Shown: piece after piece, positions 1 through 8,419 of the stretch
How the letters are laid out: each line of letters opens with the position of its first letter
How positions within the stretch are numbered: position 1 is the first letter of the stretch
NCBI GenBank assembly: GCA_002350615.1
Contig: DEFD01000027.1
Span: forward strand, 1 to 64,000
Direction: 5' to 3'
DNA length: 64,000 bases
Source: Bacteroidales bacterium UBA2861
GTDB lineage: Bacteria; Bacteroidota; Bacteroidia; Bacteroidales; UBA932
Made by a program: the position numbers and the translations under genes
Notes under the pieces: model-generated
What the model was told of the DNA's origin: nothing
The model's database searches: none
Seen by the model: only the letters and a program-made list of their open reading frames with translations

Positions 1-1022
1 CAGTTCCCGGCAGCGACGATAAGAGAAAGGCCGCCGATAAAGAGGCAGAACATAAGGGCGAGGAGGCCATAGACGCCCTTGCCTGCGCCTTTGAATTCTT
101 TCCATATGAACACGCCCCAGATGGCGGCAATCATAGGAGCACCCTGCCCAAGAGCATAGGAAACCGCGGGGCCGGCCTTTTCTGCGGTGATATAGCTGAG
201 AGCAGTTCCGAGGCACCAGATGGCACCGCCAAGAACACCCACCAGATGCGTCTTGAGGCCACCGGTGAAGTAGGTTTTGTATGCTACCGGCTCGCCGACA
301 AATGGCCTGCGCATCACGATTGTATTAAAAAGGAAATTACTTACTAGAACTCCAATACTGAAGATCACGATAGCGGTATAAGGCGTGACTTTGCCCGCCG
401 CAGGAGCCGCGAAATTAGCAGTGTCCATCGCTCTCATCACGAAAGATGAGAAGAAAGACATGATGATACCCGCAAGCAGAGCCAGGACGATTCCTTTCTT
501 CTGGTCGGCTTTTGAAACCTCATTTCCACCCTTCTTCCCCGCAGCGATGCCGTTCAGCACGATGGCGCATACAACCAGCGCCACGCCGATGGCAAGGAAA
601 AGGACATCGCCTGTCTTTGAGCCCTGAGTCAGCGCCACGCGGTAATTGTTCACCACACCAAGCACGAGTGCTATTCCCACACCCAGCGGGAACGCCACAG
701 ACATTCCGGCAATAGAAGTGGATGCGGAAAGAAGGATATTGGACGCATTGAAAATAATACCGCCCAGCAGTATCCACAGCAGGCTTGCCCCTGACGCCTG
801 GCTTAAGTCAGCAATGAATGATCGTCCTTCGGCTCCGAAGCTGCCGAAGCTGAAAGCCAGGACCAGCGAGAATAGTAGCATTCCTATCACATAGTCCCAG
901 TAGAAGAGTTCGTAGCGCCAGCTTTTGGCGGCAAGTTTCTGCGTATTGGCCCAGGAGCCCCAGCAGAGCATCGTCACAAAGCAGAGGACGACTGCAAGCA
1001 CATAACTTTTTACAATAAACAT
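1..1022 (-). CDS. GRP-family sugar (ribose/glucose-type) transporter, 3' end outside window
   Basis: About 340 residues are visible and the stop codon lies beyond the window edge. The protein is a chain of roughly ten hydrophobic helices, starting MFIVKSYVLAVVLC and including a glycine-rich helix pair near residues 86-120, as in the drug/metabolite-superfamily RbsU/GlcU (GRP) sugar porters; length is close to that family. It begins 12 bases after the ribokinase stop and is last in an operon with a nucleoside hydrolase and ribokinase. I infer that it imports ribose or a related sugar freed from nucleosides. The substrate is not visible in the sequence; other sugars are possible. Confidence 0.82.
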   Translation of the reverse strand, partial: MFIVKSYVLAVVLCFVTMLCWGSWANTQKLAAKSWRYELFYWDYVIGMLLFSLVLAFSFGSFGAEGRSFIADLSQASGASLLWILLGGIIFNASNILLSASTSIAGMSVAFPLGVGIALVLGVVNNYRVALTQGSKTGDVLFLAIGVALVVCAIVLNGIAAGKKGGNEVSKADQKKGIVLALLAGIIMSFFSSFVMRAMDTANFAAPAAGKVTPYTAIVIFSIGVLVSNFLFNTIVMRRPFVGEPVAYKTYFTGGLKTHLVGVLGGAIWCLGTALSYITAEKAGPAVSYALGQGAPMIAAIWGVFIWKEFKGAGKGVYGLLALMFCLFIGGLSLIVAAGN

Positions 1023-1034
1023 ATTGTTCTGATT

Positions 1035-1937
1035 TTAAATGATTTCTTTTCTGTACGGGATGGAAGACTGGGCGCCCATCTTTTGAACTGCAAGTGCGGA
1101 GGCTTTTGTTGCAAATACGGCACTCTTTTCCAGGCTGAGTCCTTCAGAAAGGCCGACGGCCAGAGCGCCACAAAAAGTATCTCCTGCTGCCGTGGTGTCA
1201 ACAGCATCCACTTTCATCGCCGAAATATGCGTAAACTGACCGTTGCTATATACGGTCGAACCCTTCGATCCCATTGTGATTATAACATTCTTCACACCCT
1301 TGTCGAGCAGAGCACGAACTGCGTCTCTTGCGCTCGAGGCGTCCTCAGCATCAATTCCAGTCATCGATGAAATCTCAGTCTGATTGGGAGCGAGCAGTGA
1401 AAGGCAGGGATAAATCTCTTCCGGAATCCTGCTGGCAGGAGCGGGGTTAAGAATGACATAGACGCCCGCCTCCGCGGCGATTTGAGCGGCACGAAGGACA
1501 CTCTCCACGGGTATTTCCAGTTGAAGCAACAGTATATCCGCGCTCCTGATTTCATCCGCCACCGACTCTATGTCGGCAACCGTCAGGTCAGAATTCGCAC
1601 CCGGGGCCACGGCAATGCTGTTTTCCGCCTTCTCGTCCACCAGGATCAGAGCCACACCCGATGGCTGATCGGACCTCAACACATGGGCGACATCTATTCC
1701 TTCCGACTCATATCCTTTAAGAGCACAGTCACCGAAACCGTCTCTGCCCACTTTGCAGACGAAAGAAACATCGCCACCGAGCCTCGCGGCAGCCACTGCC
1801 TGGTTCGCCCCCTTGCCTCCAGGACCTGTGATGAACGAACCGCCCATCACAGTCTCCCCCGGCGCCGGCAGATGGGCGCACTTGACGGTCATATCTGTAT
1901 TGCTGCTACCGATAACCAGTATTTTTTTATTTTTCAT
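1035..1937 (-). CDS. rbsK: Ribokinase (PfkB family)
   Basis: Phosphorylates ribose to ribose 5-phosphate with ATP in the cytoplasm. The 300-residue length is normal. The N-terminal PfkB signature GGKGANQAVAAARLG lies near residues 40-54 and the C-terminal signature DTTAAGDTF near 247-255, which carries the catalytic aspartate and anion hole. The start overlaps the end of the nucleoside hydrolase gene by 11 bases, implying translational coupling. With the hydrolase upstream and a sugar transporter downstream, ribose from nucleosides is the likely substrate, though deoxyribose or another pentose cannot be excluded. Confidence 0.92.
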   Translation of the reverse strand: MKNKKILVIGSSNTDMTVKCAHLPAPGETVMGGSFITGPGGKGANQAVAAARLGGDVSFVCKVGRDGFGDCALKGYESEGIDVAHVLRSDQPSGVALILVDEKAENSIAVAPGANSDLTVADIESVADEIRSADILLLQLEIPVESVLRAAQIAAEAGVYVILNPAPASRIPEEIYPCLSLLAPNQTEISSMTGIDAEDASSARDAVRALLDKGVKNVIITMGSKGSTVYSNGQFTHISAMKVDAVDTTAAGDTFCGALAVGLSEGLSLEKSAVFATKASALAVQKMGAQSSIPYRKEII

Positions 1938-2874
1938 ATGTCAGATTCAGATATCTATCTATTATTGTCTGCCTGGATGATTCCGGGACGGAAATATAGC
2001 TGTGCTTCCCGTTTTTGTCAGCCTCGAACCAGGTCTTTCCTTCGTCATCGACGCGAATCACCCCAGCTTCGGTTTCCTCGAAAAGATCCTTCCCGTCAAC
2101 TGCATAGAGAACTGCGGAAAGGTCCCAGCTCGGGCGGTCGTAAGGCATCTTCTTATAAACCTTATATGCTTCCGCGACAGGGTTGGGGCTTTCATACTTC
2201 AGATTTTCAAGTATGGGACCCACGGGATAAAGAAGGTCCAGACCCACTTTGAATGGGCTCAAGACCACTTCCGAGGGCCATTCCCTGCAGATGTGCTGCG
2301 TAGCCGGGATATCATAACGTACATTGTGCTCAGCTGACCTTTCCGGTCCTTCGAAGTCTCCTGCCATAAGGACGAGCGACTTGACTTTCGCTTTCACGAG
2401 CTCCGGGTCTGAGGACAAGAGTCTGGAAAGATTCGTAAAGAATCCTACCGCGACTATGACCACACTGTGATCTTTCTGCTTTGAAAGCAAGTCCTTCAGC
2501 AGATCGGCACTTTCGGGAAGAGCATCATAATCCTGCACGCTCCCCTGCCATTTTCCGCTGGAAACCATTTGTTCAGCGTAGGTATGAAGGCGCTGATACT
2601 GTTCGGCACCTGTCAGCTTCCCTATCGGAATATCCGGATGTCCGTAATAATTGTTCAGGATGTCGATGTACTTGACACTGAACGTGTCAGTCTTGCTGGA
2701 GGCAATGCCAAGCAGGTCGATTTTTCCTTCATCCACATAGCGATACAGCATTGCAAGAGCAAGTGCGTCGTCTATATCGTTACCCATATCGGTATCGAAT
2801 ATCACCGGCACGGGAGCCTGTCTGCAGGAAAGCGCCAGGATCAGCGAGACCAGAAGAAGCAATAGTCTTTTCAT
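1927..2874 (-). CDS. Nucleoside hydrolase, probable lipoprotein
   Basis: Member of the inosine-uridine preferring nucleoside hydrolase family, which cleaves the N-glycosidic bond to give ribose and free base. The calcium-binding aspartate cluster FDTDMGNDIDDALAL follows immediately after the signal region. The 315-residue protein starts with a hydrophobic segment ending in Cys17 (LALSC), suggesting lipidation and export to the periplasm or cell surface. ATG 2874 is preferred over an upstream in-frame codon because it overlaps the previous stop as ATGA, the arrangement used repeatedly in this genome. Export fits a pathway in which nucleosides are split outside and ribose is imported. Confidence 0.85.
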   Translation of the reverse strand: MKRLLLLLVSLILALSCRQAPVPVIFDTDMGNDIDDALALAMLYRYVDEGKIDLLGIASSKTDTFSVKYIDILNNYYGHPDIPIGKLTGAEQYQRLHTYAEQMVSSGKWQGSVQDYDALPESADLLKDLLSKQKDHSVVIVAVGFFTNLSRLLSSDPELVKAKVKSLVLMAGDFEGPERSAEHNVRYDIPATQHICREWPSEVVLSPFKVGLDLLYPVGPILENLKYESPNPVAEAYKVYKKMPYDRPSWDLSAVLYAVDGKDLFEETEAGVIRVDDEGKTWFEADKNGKHSYISVPESSRQTIIDRYLNLTYEK

Positions 2875-3920
2875 TGTTTTTCCAACCATTTCAGGTTAAA
2901 CTTATAGTAGTTCTTGCTAGAAATCAGATGAATGGTTCCATCCGGAGTCTGGGTGGCTGCAAGATAGCCTTTTGGTTCCGCGTGACTGGCGTCCATTACG
3001 AACACCCCGGTCCAGGCCCCACCGTCAAGGCAGCGTTCTACACCGTCCGTAAGCAGTTTGCCGGAAGTCCAGTTTTTACCCTCGTCATAAGAGAGGGACG
3101 CAAACATGCCGCGAGACGGAGAGCCCTCGTTGTCGAATGATATCATAAGAAGGGGGCCCTCGAGCAGGCGGAGAAGCGCAAGACGCTGACCGCCGCGGAT
3201 AGGAGGAAAGCAGGAGGCAGCGACAGACCAGGATTTACCATTGTTCCGGGAGATGGAGAAAGGCATTCTGTTTATGCCCTCATCATCTGTGACGGAATTG
3301 CCGCGGCCGAATGCAAGGAAAGAACCGTCTTTGAGAGAAACGCAACCCGCGTGAATGCCTGCTATGGGTGATTTGCACTGCACCCAGCTGTGCCCGTTGT
3401 CCGAACTGATATGCAGCACGCTGCCATCTTCCCCACCGGGGCCGGCATCACAAACCTGGAGGAGTCTTCCGTCAGAAGTGCGGCTCATTCCGGCAACCAG
3501 CTGATGACCCGGGCAATGATCCGGCATCACTATCACAGGGCGAGTCCAAGTGGCTCCGTTATCACTGCTTCTGCGCATAATCACAGCCTCGTTGCGCCAC
3601 CAGCCGAGGGCATCGTGTCCCGCAACAATTGCGCGTTTTCCGTCAAAGGAAATCTTGAATCCTTCTGAGCCTGTTGCGGCGAGTTCGGTCAAACAGGAAT
3701 ACTCCATGCTGCTCTCGATTCCGATGACAATCTCGTCGAGTTCGAGCCCCGCTACAACCGTCCTGTTCCGGAGCTCTTCTTCAAGAATCCTGCAAGCTTT
3801 CTGCACAAGCGGGAGATTGTCAACAGCCTTCAGAGAACACTCCAATCCACTCGCCGGCATCTGCAGGGCGAATAATGCTGCCACAGAAAGGAGCAGGGTA
3901 TGCAACCTGTTAGATTTCAT
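2871..3920 (-). CDS. Sialidase-like BNR-repeat protein with GH20b/GH67-type N-terminal domain
   Basis: A 349-residue exported protein: hydrophobic signal peptide over residues 1-25, then a segment resembling the accessory N-terminal domain of GH20/GH67 glycosidases up to AGHDALG, then a beta-propeller with four Asp boxes (SSDNGATW, SSDNGHSW, SRNNGKSW, SYDEGKNW). The propeller begins abruptly after AGHDALG, and the end of the N-terminal domain and start of the propeller look shortened, so an internal deletion is possible. It is first in the nucleoside/ribose operon. The family includes sialidases and other exo-glycosidases, but the substrate is unclear. Start ATG 3920 gives the signal peptide; upstream in-frame codons do not. 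Confidence 0.68.
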   Translation of the reverse strand: MKSNRLHTLLLSVAALFALQMPASGLECSLKAVDNLPLVQKACRILEEELRNRTVVAGLELDEIVIGIESSMEYSCLTELAATGSEGFKISFDGKRAIVAGHDALGWWRNEAVIMRRSSDNGATWTRPVIVMPDHCPGHQLVAGMSRTSDGRLLQVCDAGPGGEDGSVLHISSDNGHSWVQCKSPIAGIHAGCVSLKDGSFLAFGRGNSVTDDEGINRMPFSISRNNGKSWSVAASCFPPIRGGQRLALLRLLEGPLLMISFDNEGSPSRGMFASLSYDEGKNWTSGKLLTDGVERCLDGGAWTGVFVMDASHAEPKGYLAATQTPDGTIHLISSKNYYKFNLKWLEKQ

Positions 3921-3923
3921 ACG

Positions 3924-3939
3924 TTTGCAATTTTGCAAA
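3924..3939. promoter_or_regulatory. Perfect inverted repeat TTTGCAA-TT-TTGCAAA
   Basis: Seven-base arms with a two-base spacer, lying 4-19 bases upstream of the start of the BNR/nucleoside hydrolase/ribokinase operon. The position and symmetry fit a repressor site that would block initiation; the LacI regulator at 4869 is the obvious candidate. The half-site resembles the TTTGCGCAAA palindromes 60-90 bases away. Confidence 0.45.
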
Positions 3940-3967
3940 TAATTCCATTCCCTTCCCAAAAAACATA

Positions 3968-3999
3968 TTTGTTTTTAACAACTAATCGTTTTATATTTG
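3968..3999 (+). promoter_or_regulatory. Bacteroides-type promoter (TTTG / TATATTTG)
   Basis: A TTTG at 3968-3971 and TATATTTG at 3992-3999 match the -33/-7 layout of Bacteroidota housekeeping promoters. The -7 box runs into the palindromes at 3996-4017. It points toward the small ORF-GNAT-LacI genes, so the LacI regulator may be autoregulated. Confidence 0.5.
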
Positions 4000-4017
4000 C
4001 GCAAAAGTTTGCGCAAA
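3996..4017. promoter_or_regulatory. Tandem operator-like palindromes (2 x TTTGCGCAAA)
   Basis: Two copies of the perfect 10-base palindrome TTTGCGCAAA at 3996-4005 and 4008-4017, centres 12 bases apart. A central CG within an A/T-flanked palindrome is typical of LacI-family operators. The site sits between the nucleoside/ribose operon on the minus strand and the GNAT-LacI genes on the plus strand, so one repressor could control both. This is inference from symmetry and position. Confidence 0.5.
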
Positions 4018-4063
4018 TAACAAACAATAAGAAATACCCCTTGGCTAATACAGAAATTCTCCA

Positions 4064-4071
4064 TATCTTTG
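4064..4071 (+). promoter_or_regulatory. -7 promoter box TATCTTTG for small ORF-GNAT genes
   Basis: TATCTTTG matches TAnnTTTG and lies 39 bases before the start at 4111; a TTGG about 23 bases upstream could be the -33 element. Confidence 0.5.
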
Positions 4072-4110
4072 CGCTGATGAGATTGAGAAGGATTTATAAA
4101 CATTAAAGTT

Positions 4111-4269
4111 ATGGCAACACCCATCAGACCAATCCCAATTCTTACAGGTGAAGCGGCAGAGCGCTTCATCAGGATGGCTGAGGCTGCTGAAAAGAATCCT
4201 CACACTCAGGAAAGCGGCATCAGCGACGAAGATTTCAAGAAGTTTTTGGATAAAGCAGAGTTTCATTGA
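4111..4269 (+). CDS. Small 52-residue protein paired with GNAT (candidate antitoxin)
   Basis: ATG 4111 to TGA 4269 encodes 52 residues beginning MATPIRPIPILTGEAA and ending DEDFKKFLDKAEFH. A proline-rich start is followed by a charged, probably helical body. The GNAT gene begins three bases after the stop. Small ORFs of this kind directly upstream of GNAT genes recur in Bacteroidales, and the arrangement resembles GNAT toxin-antitoxin pairs, in which the small partner is usually DNA-binding. No DNA-binding motif is evident here. An antitoxin role is inference from context only. Confidence 0.6.
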   Translation: MATPIRPIPILTGEAAERFIRMAEAAEKNPHTQESGISDEDFKKFLDKAEFH

Positions 4270-4272
4270 CTT

Positions 4273-4860
4273 ATGGGATTCTTGCTTGATTCATGCAGTC
4301 ACCGTCTTTTGACCCGTGACTTGCTTAGGGTATGTAAACCCTTCCATTGTGGTGATCCCGATTTAGATGATTTTTTCAACAATGACGCACCTTTATATCA
4401 CGAGGCGTTACTAGGGAAAAGTTATTGTTTTGTTTTAGAGGGGGATCTTCCTAAGATTGTAGCTGCCTATACTCTATCGAGCGACAGCGTTCATGTAAGC
4501 AGTTTGCCCAATGCCAGAAAAAAAAGAATCAATGCCAACATAGCAAGGGCTAAACAAAGCAAACGATACCCGGCCATCCTCATTGGAAGATTAGGCGTGA
4601 ATATTAACTACTTCAATATGGGAATCGGTTCGGAAATGATGTCTCTGATATTGAGAATGGCGACGCTCAGAGACAACATTGCTGACTGCAGATATCTGGC
4701 AGTCGATGCTTACAACAATTCAAAGACTCTTCATTTCTATGAAAAGAACCGATTTTCTTTCTTGTATTCCAGCGAGGAGCAGGAAGCAGAAAACATACGC
4801 CACGCTCTCCCGCTCAAGACAAGATTCATGTTCTACGATTTGATTAATTTGAAACAATAG
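4273..4860 (+). CDS. GNAT-family N-acetyltransferase, possible TacT-like toxin
   Basis: A 195-residue GNAT protein. The acetyl-CoA loop region is IGRLGVN followed by GIGSEMM near residues 97-120, and the C-terminal half has the SKTLHFYEKNRF segment typical of the last GNAT strands. The N-terminal CGDPDLDDFFNNDA resembles TacT/AtaT-type toxins and related proteins that acetylate aminoacyl-tRNA. It follows the small ORF by three bases and precedes a LacI regulator by eight, so all three are probably co-transcribed. The substrate cannot be read from sequence; a metabolic acetyltransferase is possible. Confidence 0.75.
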   Translation: MGFLLDSCSHRLLTRDLLRVCKPFHCGDPDLDDFFNNDAPLYHEALLGKSYCFVLEGDLPKIVAAYTLSSDSVHVSSLPNARKKRINANIARAKQSKRYPAILIGRLGVNINYFNMGIGSEMMSLILRMATLRDNIADCRYLAVDAYNNSKTLHFYEKNRFSFLYSSEEQEAENIRHALPLKTRFMFYDLINLKQ

Positions 4861-4868
4861 GTACGGAA

Positions 4869-5897
4869 ATGAAAGAAGACAGTCTGGCGGCAATCGCCAA
4901 AATATCAGGAGTTTCCATCGCAACGGTTTCCCGCGTGTTGTCCGGGAAAGCCGGGCAGGCGCGCATCAGCAAGGCCACTGTAGAAAAGGTGTATGCCGCA
5001 GCCAGCAAGCTCGATTACTCTCCGGGAATCCTTGCACGAAGCCTCCGTAACGACAAAAGCAAAATGATAGGGCTTTTGCTGCCGACGGTATCGAATCCGT
5101 ATTTCGCCGAAATCGCAAGCATCGTGATAGCGGAGTGTCGCCTCCGGGGGTACACCATAATGATGATGGACTCCGCCGAAGACGAAAAACTCTTCCACAA
5201 AAGTATCTCCGCCCTTGTCAAGAGGAAGGTTGATGGCATCATCGCCGTGCCCTGCGGAAGGCAGCCGCTTTTCCTCGAAGGCATCAGCCGCGATTATTGT
5301 CCGATAGTTCTTGTGGACCGATACTACAAGGACTGTAACCTGTCCTACGTGACGACCGACAACTACCAGGGCGGGGTAATCGCCACAAGAAAACTGCTTG
5401 ATGCCGGGCACAGGAGCATTGCCTGCATTCAGGGAGAAATCACTTCGATGCCGAATTTCAATCGCGTATCGGGATACCTGGACTGTATGAAAGAGGCAGG
5501 ACTGGAAGACCGGTGTCTGGTTACCGGAGACGCCTTCTCCATAGAAAACGGCTATCGGGAAGCCAGGGCCATCCTGAACTCAAAAAACAGACCGACTGCG
5601 CTCTTCACCCTCAGCAACACCATCACTCTGGGGGCAATTCAGGCCATAAAGGAAAAAGGGCTTAAAATCGGAAAAGACATTTCGATTGTATCATTCGACA
5701 ACAATGTCAGTCTGAGGTATTTCACCCCGTCCATAACTATGATCAGCCAGCCGGTGGAGGACATGGCGAAAGTTGCCGTTCAGATACTGATGAAAGCCAT
5801 CGCGAATCCTGCAGGCAATTCGAAGGGCTCCCAATCATTCACCCACCTGCGCCTTGCCCCTTCCGTGATTGAAGGCCAGTCCGTAGGCAGGCTATGA
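4869..5897 (+). CDS. LacI-family transcriptional regulator
   Basis: 342 residues. The N-terminal LacI helix-turn-helix (AAIAKISGVSIATVSRVL, residues 7-24) is followed by the hinge and a periplasmic-binding-like sugar domain with typical segments MIGLLLPTVSNPYFAEI and SIVSFDNN. It lies on the far side of the operator-like palindromes from the nucleoside/ribose operon, so it is the likely repressor of that operon, responding to ribose or a nucleoside. Its last six bases overlap the end of the convergent cstA gene. Confidence 0.88.
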   Translation: MKEDSLAAIAKISGVSIATVSRVLSGKAGQARISKATVEKVYAAASKLDYSPGILARSLRNDKSKMIGLLLPTVSNPYFAEIASIVIAECRLRGYTIMMMDSAEDEKLFHKSISALVKRKVDGIIAVPCGRQPLFLEGISRDYCPIVLVDRYYKDCNLSYVTTDNYQGGVIATRKLLDAGHRSIACIQGEITSMPNFNRVSGYLDCMKEAGLEDRCLVTGDAFSIENGYREARAILNSKNRPTALFTLSNTITLGAIQAIKEKGLKIGKDISIVSFDNNVSLRYFTPSITMISQPVEDMAKVAVQILMKAIANPAGNSKGSQSFTHLRLAPSVIEGQSVGRL

Positions 5898-7358
5898 CTC
5901 CTTTGCAGAGGCCCGGCGGCGAAGGATGTAGTAGGCCATTACGCTGCCGGCGGAGACGACGGACATTATCCAGGGAATCGTGTTGGCAGGAAGGTGAAAG
6001 CCGATTTTATCTACGCAAATATAGGTGGTGCAGATACCCGTCATAAAGGCGGCAGGCAGCATTGTAATCAAATAACAGGCACCGCTCTTGTTTTTGGTGA
6101 GCCAGGCTGTGGCGGTCCATAGGGCGAAGCAGGCAAGGGTCTGGTTGGCCCAGCCGAAATAGCGCCAGATGGTGTTAAATCCGTTTTCATCCGCAATATT
6201 ATACCAAAGCAGAAGGCTGGCAATGAGGAAGATGGGAATCGCTATCACAAGGCGGTTCAGATGATTCTTCTGCTCCAGGTGCAGGAAATCCGCAACTATC
6301 AGGCGGGCACTCCGGAAGGCTGTGTCGCCGCTTGTAATTGGAGCGGCAACCACGCCGAGAATCGCAAGGATGCCTCCCAGCAGCCCGAGCCAGTGTTTCG
6401 ACACCGCCGTAACCACCCCTGGAGCCTGGGTGCTGGCATCGAGGCCCATTTCAGCGGCACCGCCGTCGAAGAAGAAATAGCTGGAAACCGCAGCCCACAC
6501 CAGCGCCACCGCGCCTTCCGTGACCATGGCTCCGTAGAATATGGGACGGCCGAGCCTTTCGTCAGTGAGGCAGCGCGCCATCAGAGGGCTCTGAGTGGCA
6601 TGGAAGCCGGATATCGCCCCGCAGGCGATGGTTATGAAAAGGCAAGGAAGTAGCGGTTGTCCCTTGAGCAGCCCTTTCTCCGCGCCCAGATTCCCGAGAT
6701 CGTCCCAGAATTCAGGGATGGACGGCCATTTGACAAAAAGGCAGACTCCCAGGGCCACGGCCATGAACAGCAGGGCGAATGCAAAAAGCGGATAGAATCG
6801 ACCTATGATCTTGTCTATCGGCAGCAGCGTGGCCACTATATAATAAAGGAATATGACTCCCACCCACAGCATTATCGCCGTCCTGGTGCCGTCTCCGGCG
6901 ATGTCTCCAAGTATGAGGGCCGGGCTGAATACGAAAACGGTGCCCACCAGCAGAAGCAGCACGATGGAAAACACCAGCAGCACGATGCTCGTCCCTTTGC
7001 CAAGATACTTCCTAACCAGTTCCGGCAGCCCCGCTCCCCCGTTGCGGATGGAGAGCATGCCGGTGAAATAATCGTGCACCGCTCCGGCGAAAATGCAGCC
7101 GAACACTATCCACAGATAGCTGGAAGGCCCGAATTTGGCGCCCATGATGGCTCCGAAGATAGGGCCGGTGCCGGCGATGTTAAGGAACTGGATCATGTAC
7201 ACCTTCCAGGCAGGCATGGGCACGAAATCCACGCCGTCCGCCTTTGTGATGGCAGGAGTCTTGCGGGCGGAATCAGGACCGAAAACCCTGTCAACGAACT
7301 TTCCGTAGAGAAGATAGCCCAGGATCAGGGCTATAATGCTGATGATAAAGGAATACAT
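5892..7358 (-). CDS. cstA: Carbon starvation protein A (CstA-like transporter)
   Basis: 488 residues, mostly hydrophobic, with a CstA core: an early IAGTGPIFGAIMGAKFGPSS segment, then AGAVHDYFTGMLSIRNGG. CstA-family proteins import pyruvate or peptides under carbon limitation; the substrate here is not determined. It is shorter than enterobacterial CstA (about 700 residues) and matches the compact Bacteroidota form. The start lies six bases after the rsmD stop, making it the last gene of the 9077-5892 unit. Confidence 0.85.
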   Translation of the reverse strand: MYSFIISIIALILGYLLYGKFVDRVFGPDSARKTPAITKADGVDFVPMPAWKVYMIQFLNIAGTGPIFGAIMGAKFGPSSYLWIVFGCIFAGAVHDYFTGMLSIRNGGAGLPELVRKYLGKGTSIVLLVFSIVLLLLVGTVFVFSPALILGDIAGDGTRTAIMLWVGVIFLYYIVATLLPIDKIIGRFYPLFAFALLFMAVALGVCLFVKWPSIPEFWDDLGNLGAEKGLLKGQPLLPCLFITIACGAISGFHATQSPLMARCLTDERLGRPIFYGAMVTEGAVALVWAAVSSYFFFDGGAAEMGLDASTQAPGVVTAVSKHWLGLLGGILAILGVVAAPITSGDTAFRSARLIVADFLHLEQKNHLNRLVIAIPIFLIASLLLWYNIADENGFNTIWRYFGWANQTLACFALWTATAWLTKNKSGACYLITMLPAAFMTGICTTYICVDKIGFHLPANTIPWIMSVVSAGSVMAYYILRRRASAKES

Positions 7359-7364
7359 ATAGTG

Positions 7365-7904
7365 TTATTGTCTGGCTTCGAAAAAACTGAAATGCACGCG
7401 GCCGTAAACTTTTTCCTTCTTGAAATACCTGTGCCCAGTGAAGGAATGCTCGCCGCCGTGTTCCAGGATGAAATAGCGCTCGGGATGCAGGATTCCGGCT
7501 TCGAAAACCTTGTCCGGAATACCCTCCAGGCCTTCCAGGGCATAGGGAGGATCCGCAAATACTATGTCGAACTTCTCCTTGCAGATGGGCAGGAAATCGA
7601 AGACGTTGCTATGCACCACCCTCACGTTGCCCAGTCCGAGCCTTGCGGCCTCGCGGCTGATGAAAGAAGCATTTTCCCTGGCCATCTCCACGCACCACAC
7701 ATGGCCCGCGCCCCTGGAAGCGAATTCGAAACTTACGGCACCCGTACCTCCGAAAAGGTCCAGCACCTTGAGTCCGTCGAACTCATATTCGTTGTCCAGG
7801 ATATTGAACAGGGCTTCGCGGGCAAAGTCCGTAGTGGGTCTCGCGGCATATCGCGCCGGGGGAACGACTGTCTTGCCCTTAAGCTTTCCACCGATAATCC
7901 TCAT
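7365..7904 (-). CDS. rsmD: 16S rRNA (guanine966-N2)-methyltransferase RsmD
   Basis: Methylates G966 of 16S rRNA during 30S assembly. In the 179 residues, the family start MRIIGGKLKG, the motif RPTTDFAREALFNIL, the SAM-binding LDLFGGTGAVSFE (residues 49-61) and the catalytic DPPY (about 119-122) are all visible. The start overlaps the stop of the DUF3822 gene as ATGA; that pairing is common in Bacteroidota. Confidence 0.92.
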   Translation of the reverse strand: MRIIGGKLKGKTVVPPARYAARPTTDFAREALFNILDNEYEFDGLKVLDLFGGTGAVSFEFASRGAGHVWCVEMARENASFISREAARLGLGNVRVVHSNVFDFLPICKEKFDIVFADPPYALEGLEGIPDKVFEAGILHPERYFILEHGGEHSFTGHRYFKKEKVYGRVHFSFFEARQ

Positions 7905-8419
7905 AGGACTTCCACGCTCTTGAAATAGCGGTACAGGGACATTTCATCTTCCGCTTTCAATGGGGAGGTGAAACAAATGGAAGACACTTCGGGATTGAGC
8001 TGAAGGGAACGCAGAGCCATGAAAATGTAGTACTGGGCCGTCGTGAAATCCGGGGCTTCGAAGCTGTTCGCCAGCTGGAGCGATCGGCCCTGTGCTATGG
8101 CCAGATAGAGCCTTCCACCCTTATGGGACGCTACTATCTTGTTGTATTCCCTGCATTCGGAAAGAGCCTTTACGACGTAATACAGCTCGGGAAGGCGGCT
8201 TTCGCGGGGATCTCCCGCGGCATAGAGCATGACTGCGCCATACTCGGGAACTTCCACGCTGAGCACCTGCTCATTATCGCCAAGCAGGACAACCTCGGAA
8301 AGAATCTCCCTCGCTTTGTCCTGCCGGTAGAAATTGAGCGGCACCAGGGTGCAGCTGCCTGTGAGTATGGATTTATCCAATTTGCTACTCCCAGTTGCCT
8401 GCGTTGTTGTTAGGAGCAT
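7901..8419 (-). CDS. DUF3822 family protein
   Basis: 172 residues, recognised by its pairing with rsmD and by overall composition; the function is unknown. Members are thought to have an actin-like fold, but no ATP-binding motif is obvious here, and the protein is shorter than the usual 250-280 residues, so the N-terminal half may be reduced. ATG 8419 overlaps the preceding gene by 35 bases; a TTG at 8380 would begin LDKSILTGS without overlap and is an alternative. I have less confidence in the family name than in the gene. Confidence 0.65.
   Translation of the reverse strand: MLLTTTQATGSSKLDKSILTGSCTLVPLNFYRQDKAREILSEVVLLGDNEQVLSVEVPEYGAVMLYAAGDPRESRLPELYYVVKALSECREYNKIVASHKGGRLYLAIAQGRSLQLANSFEAPDFTTAQYYIFMALRSLQLNPEVSSICFTSPLKAEDEMSLYRYFKSVEVL

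Noticed and set aside
6657..7928. A 423-codon plus-strand open frame opposite cstA and rsmD
   Set aside because: Antisense shadow; composition is histidine- and glycine-rich without motifs, and both opposite genes are clear families.
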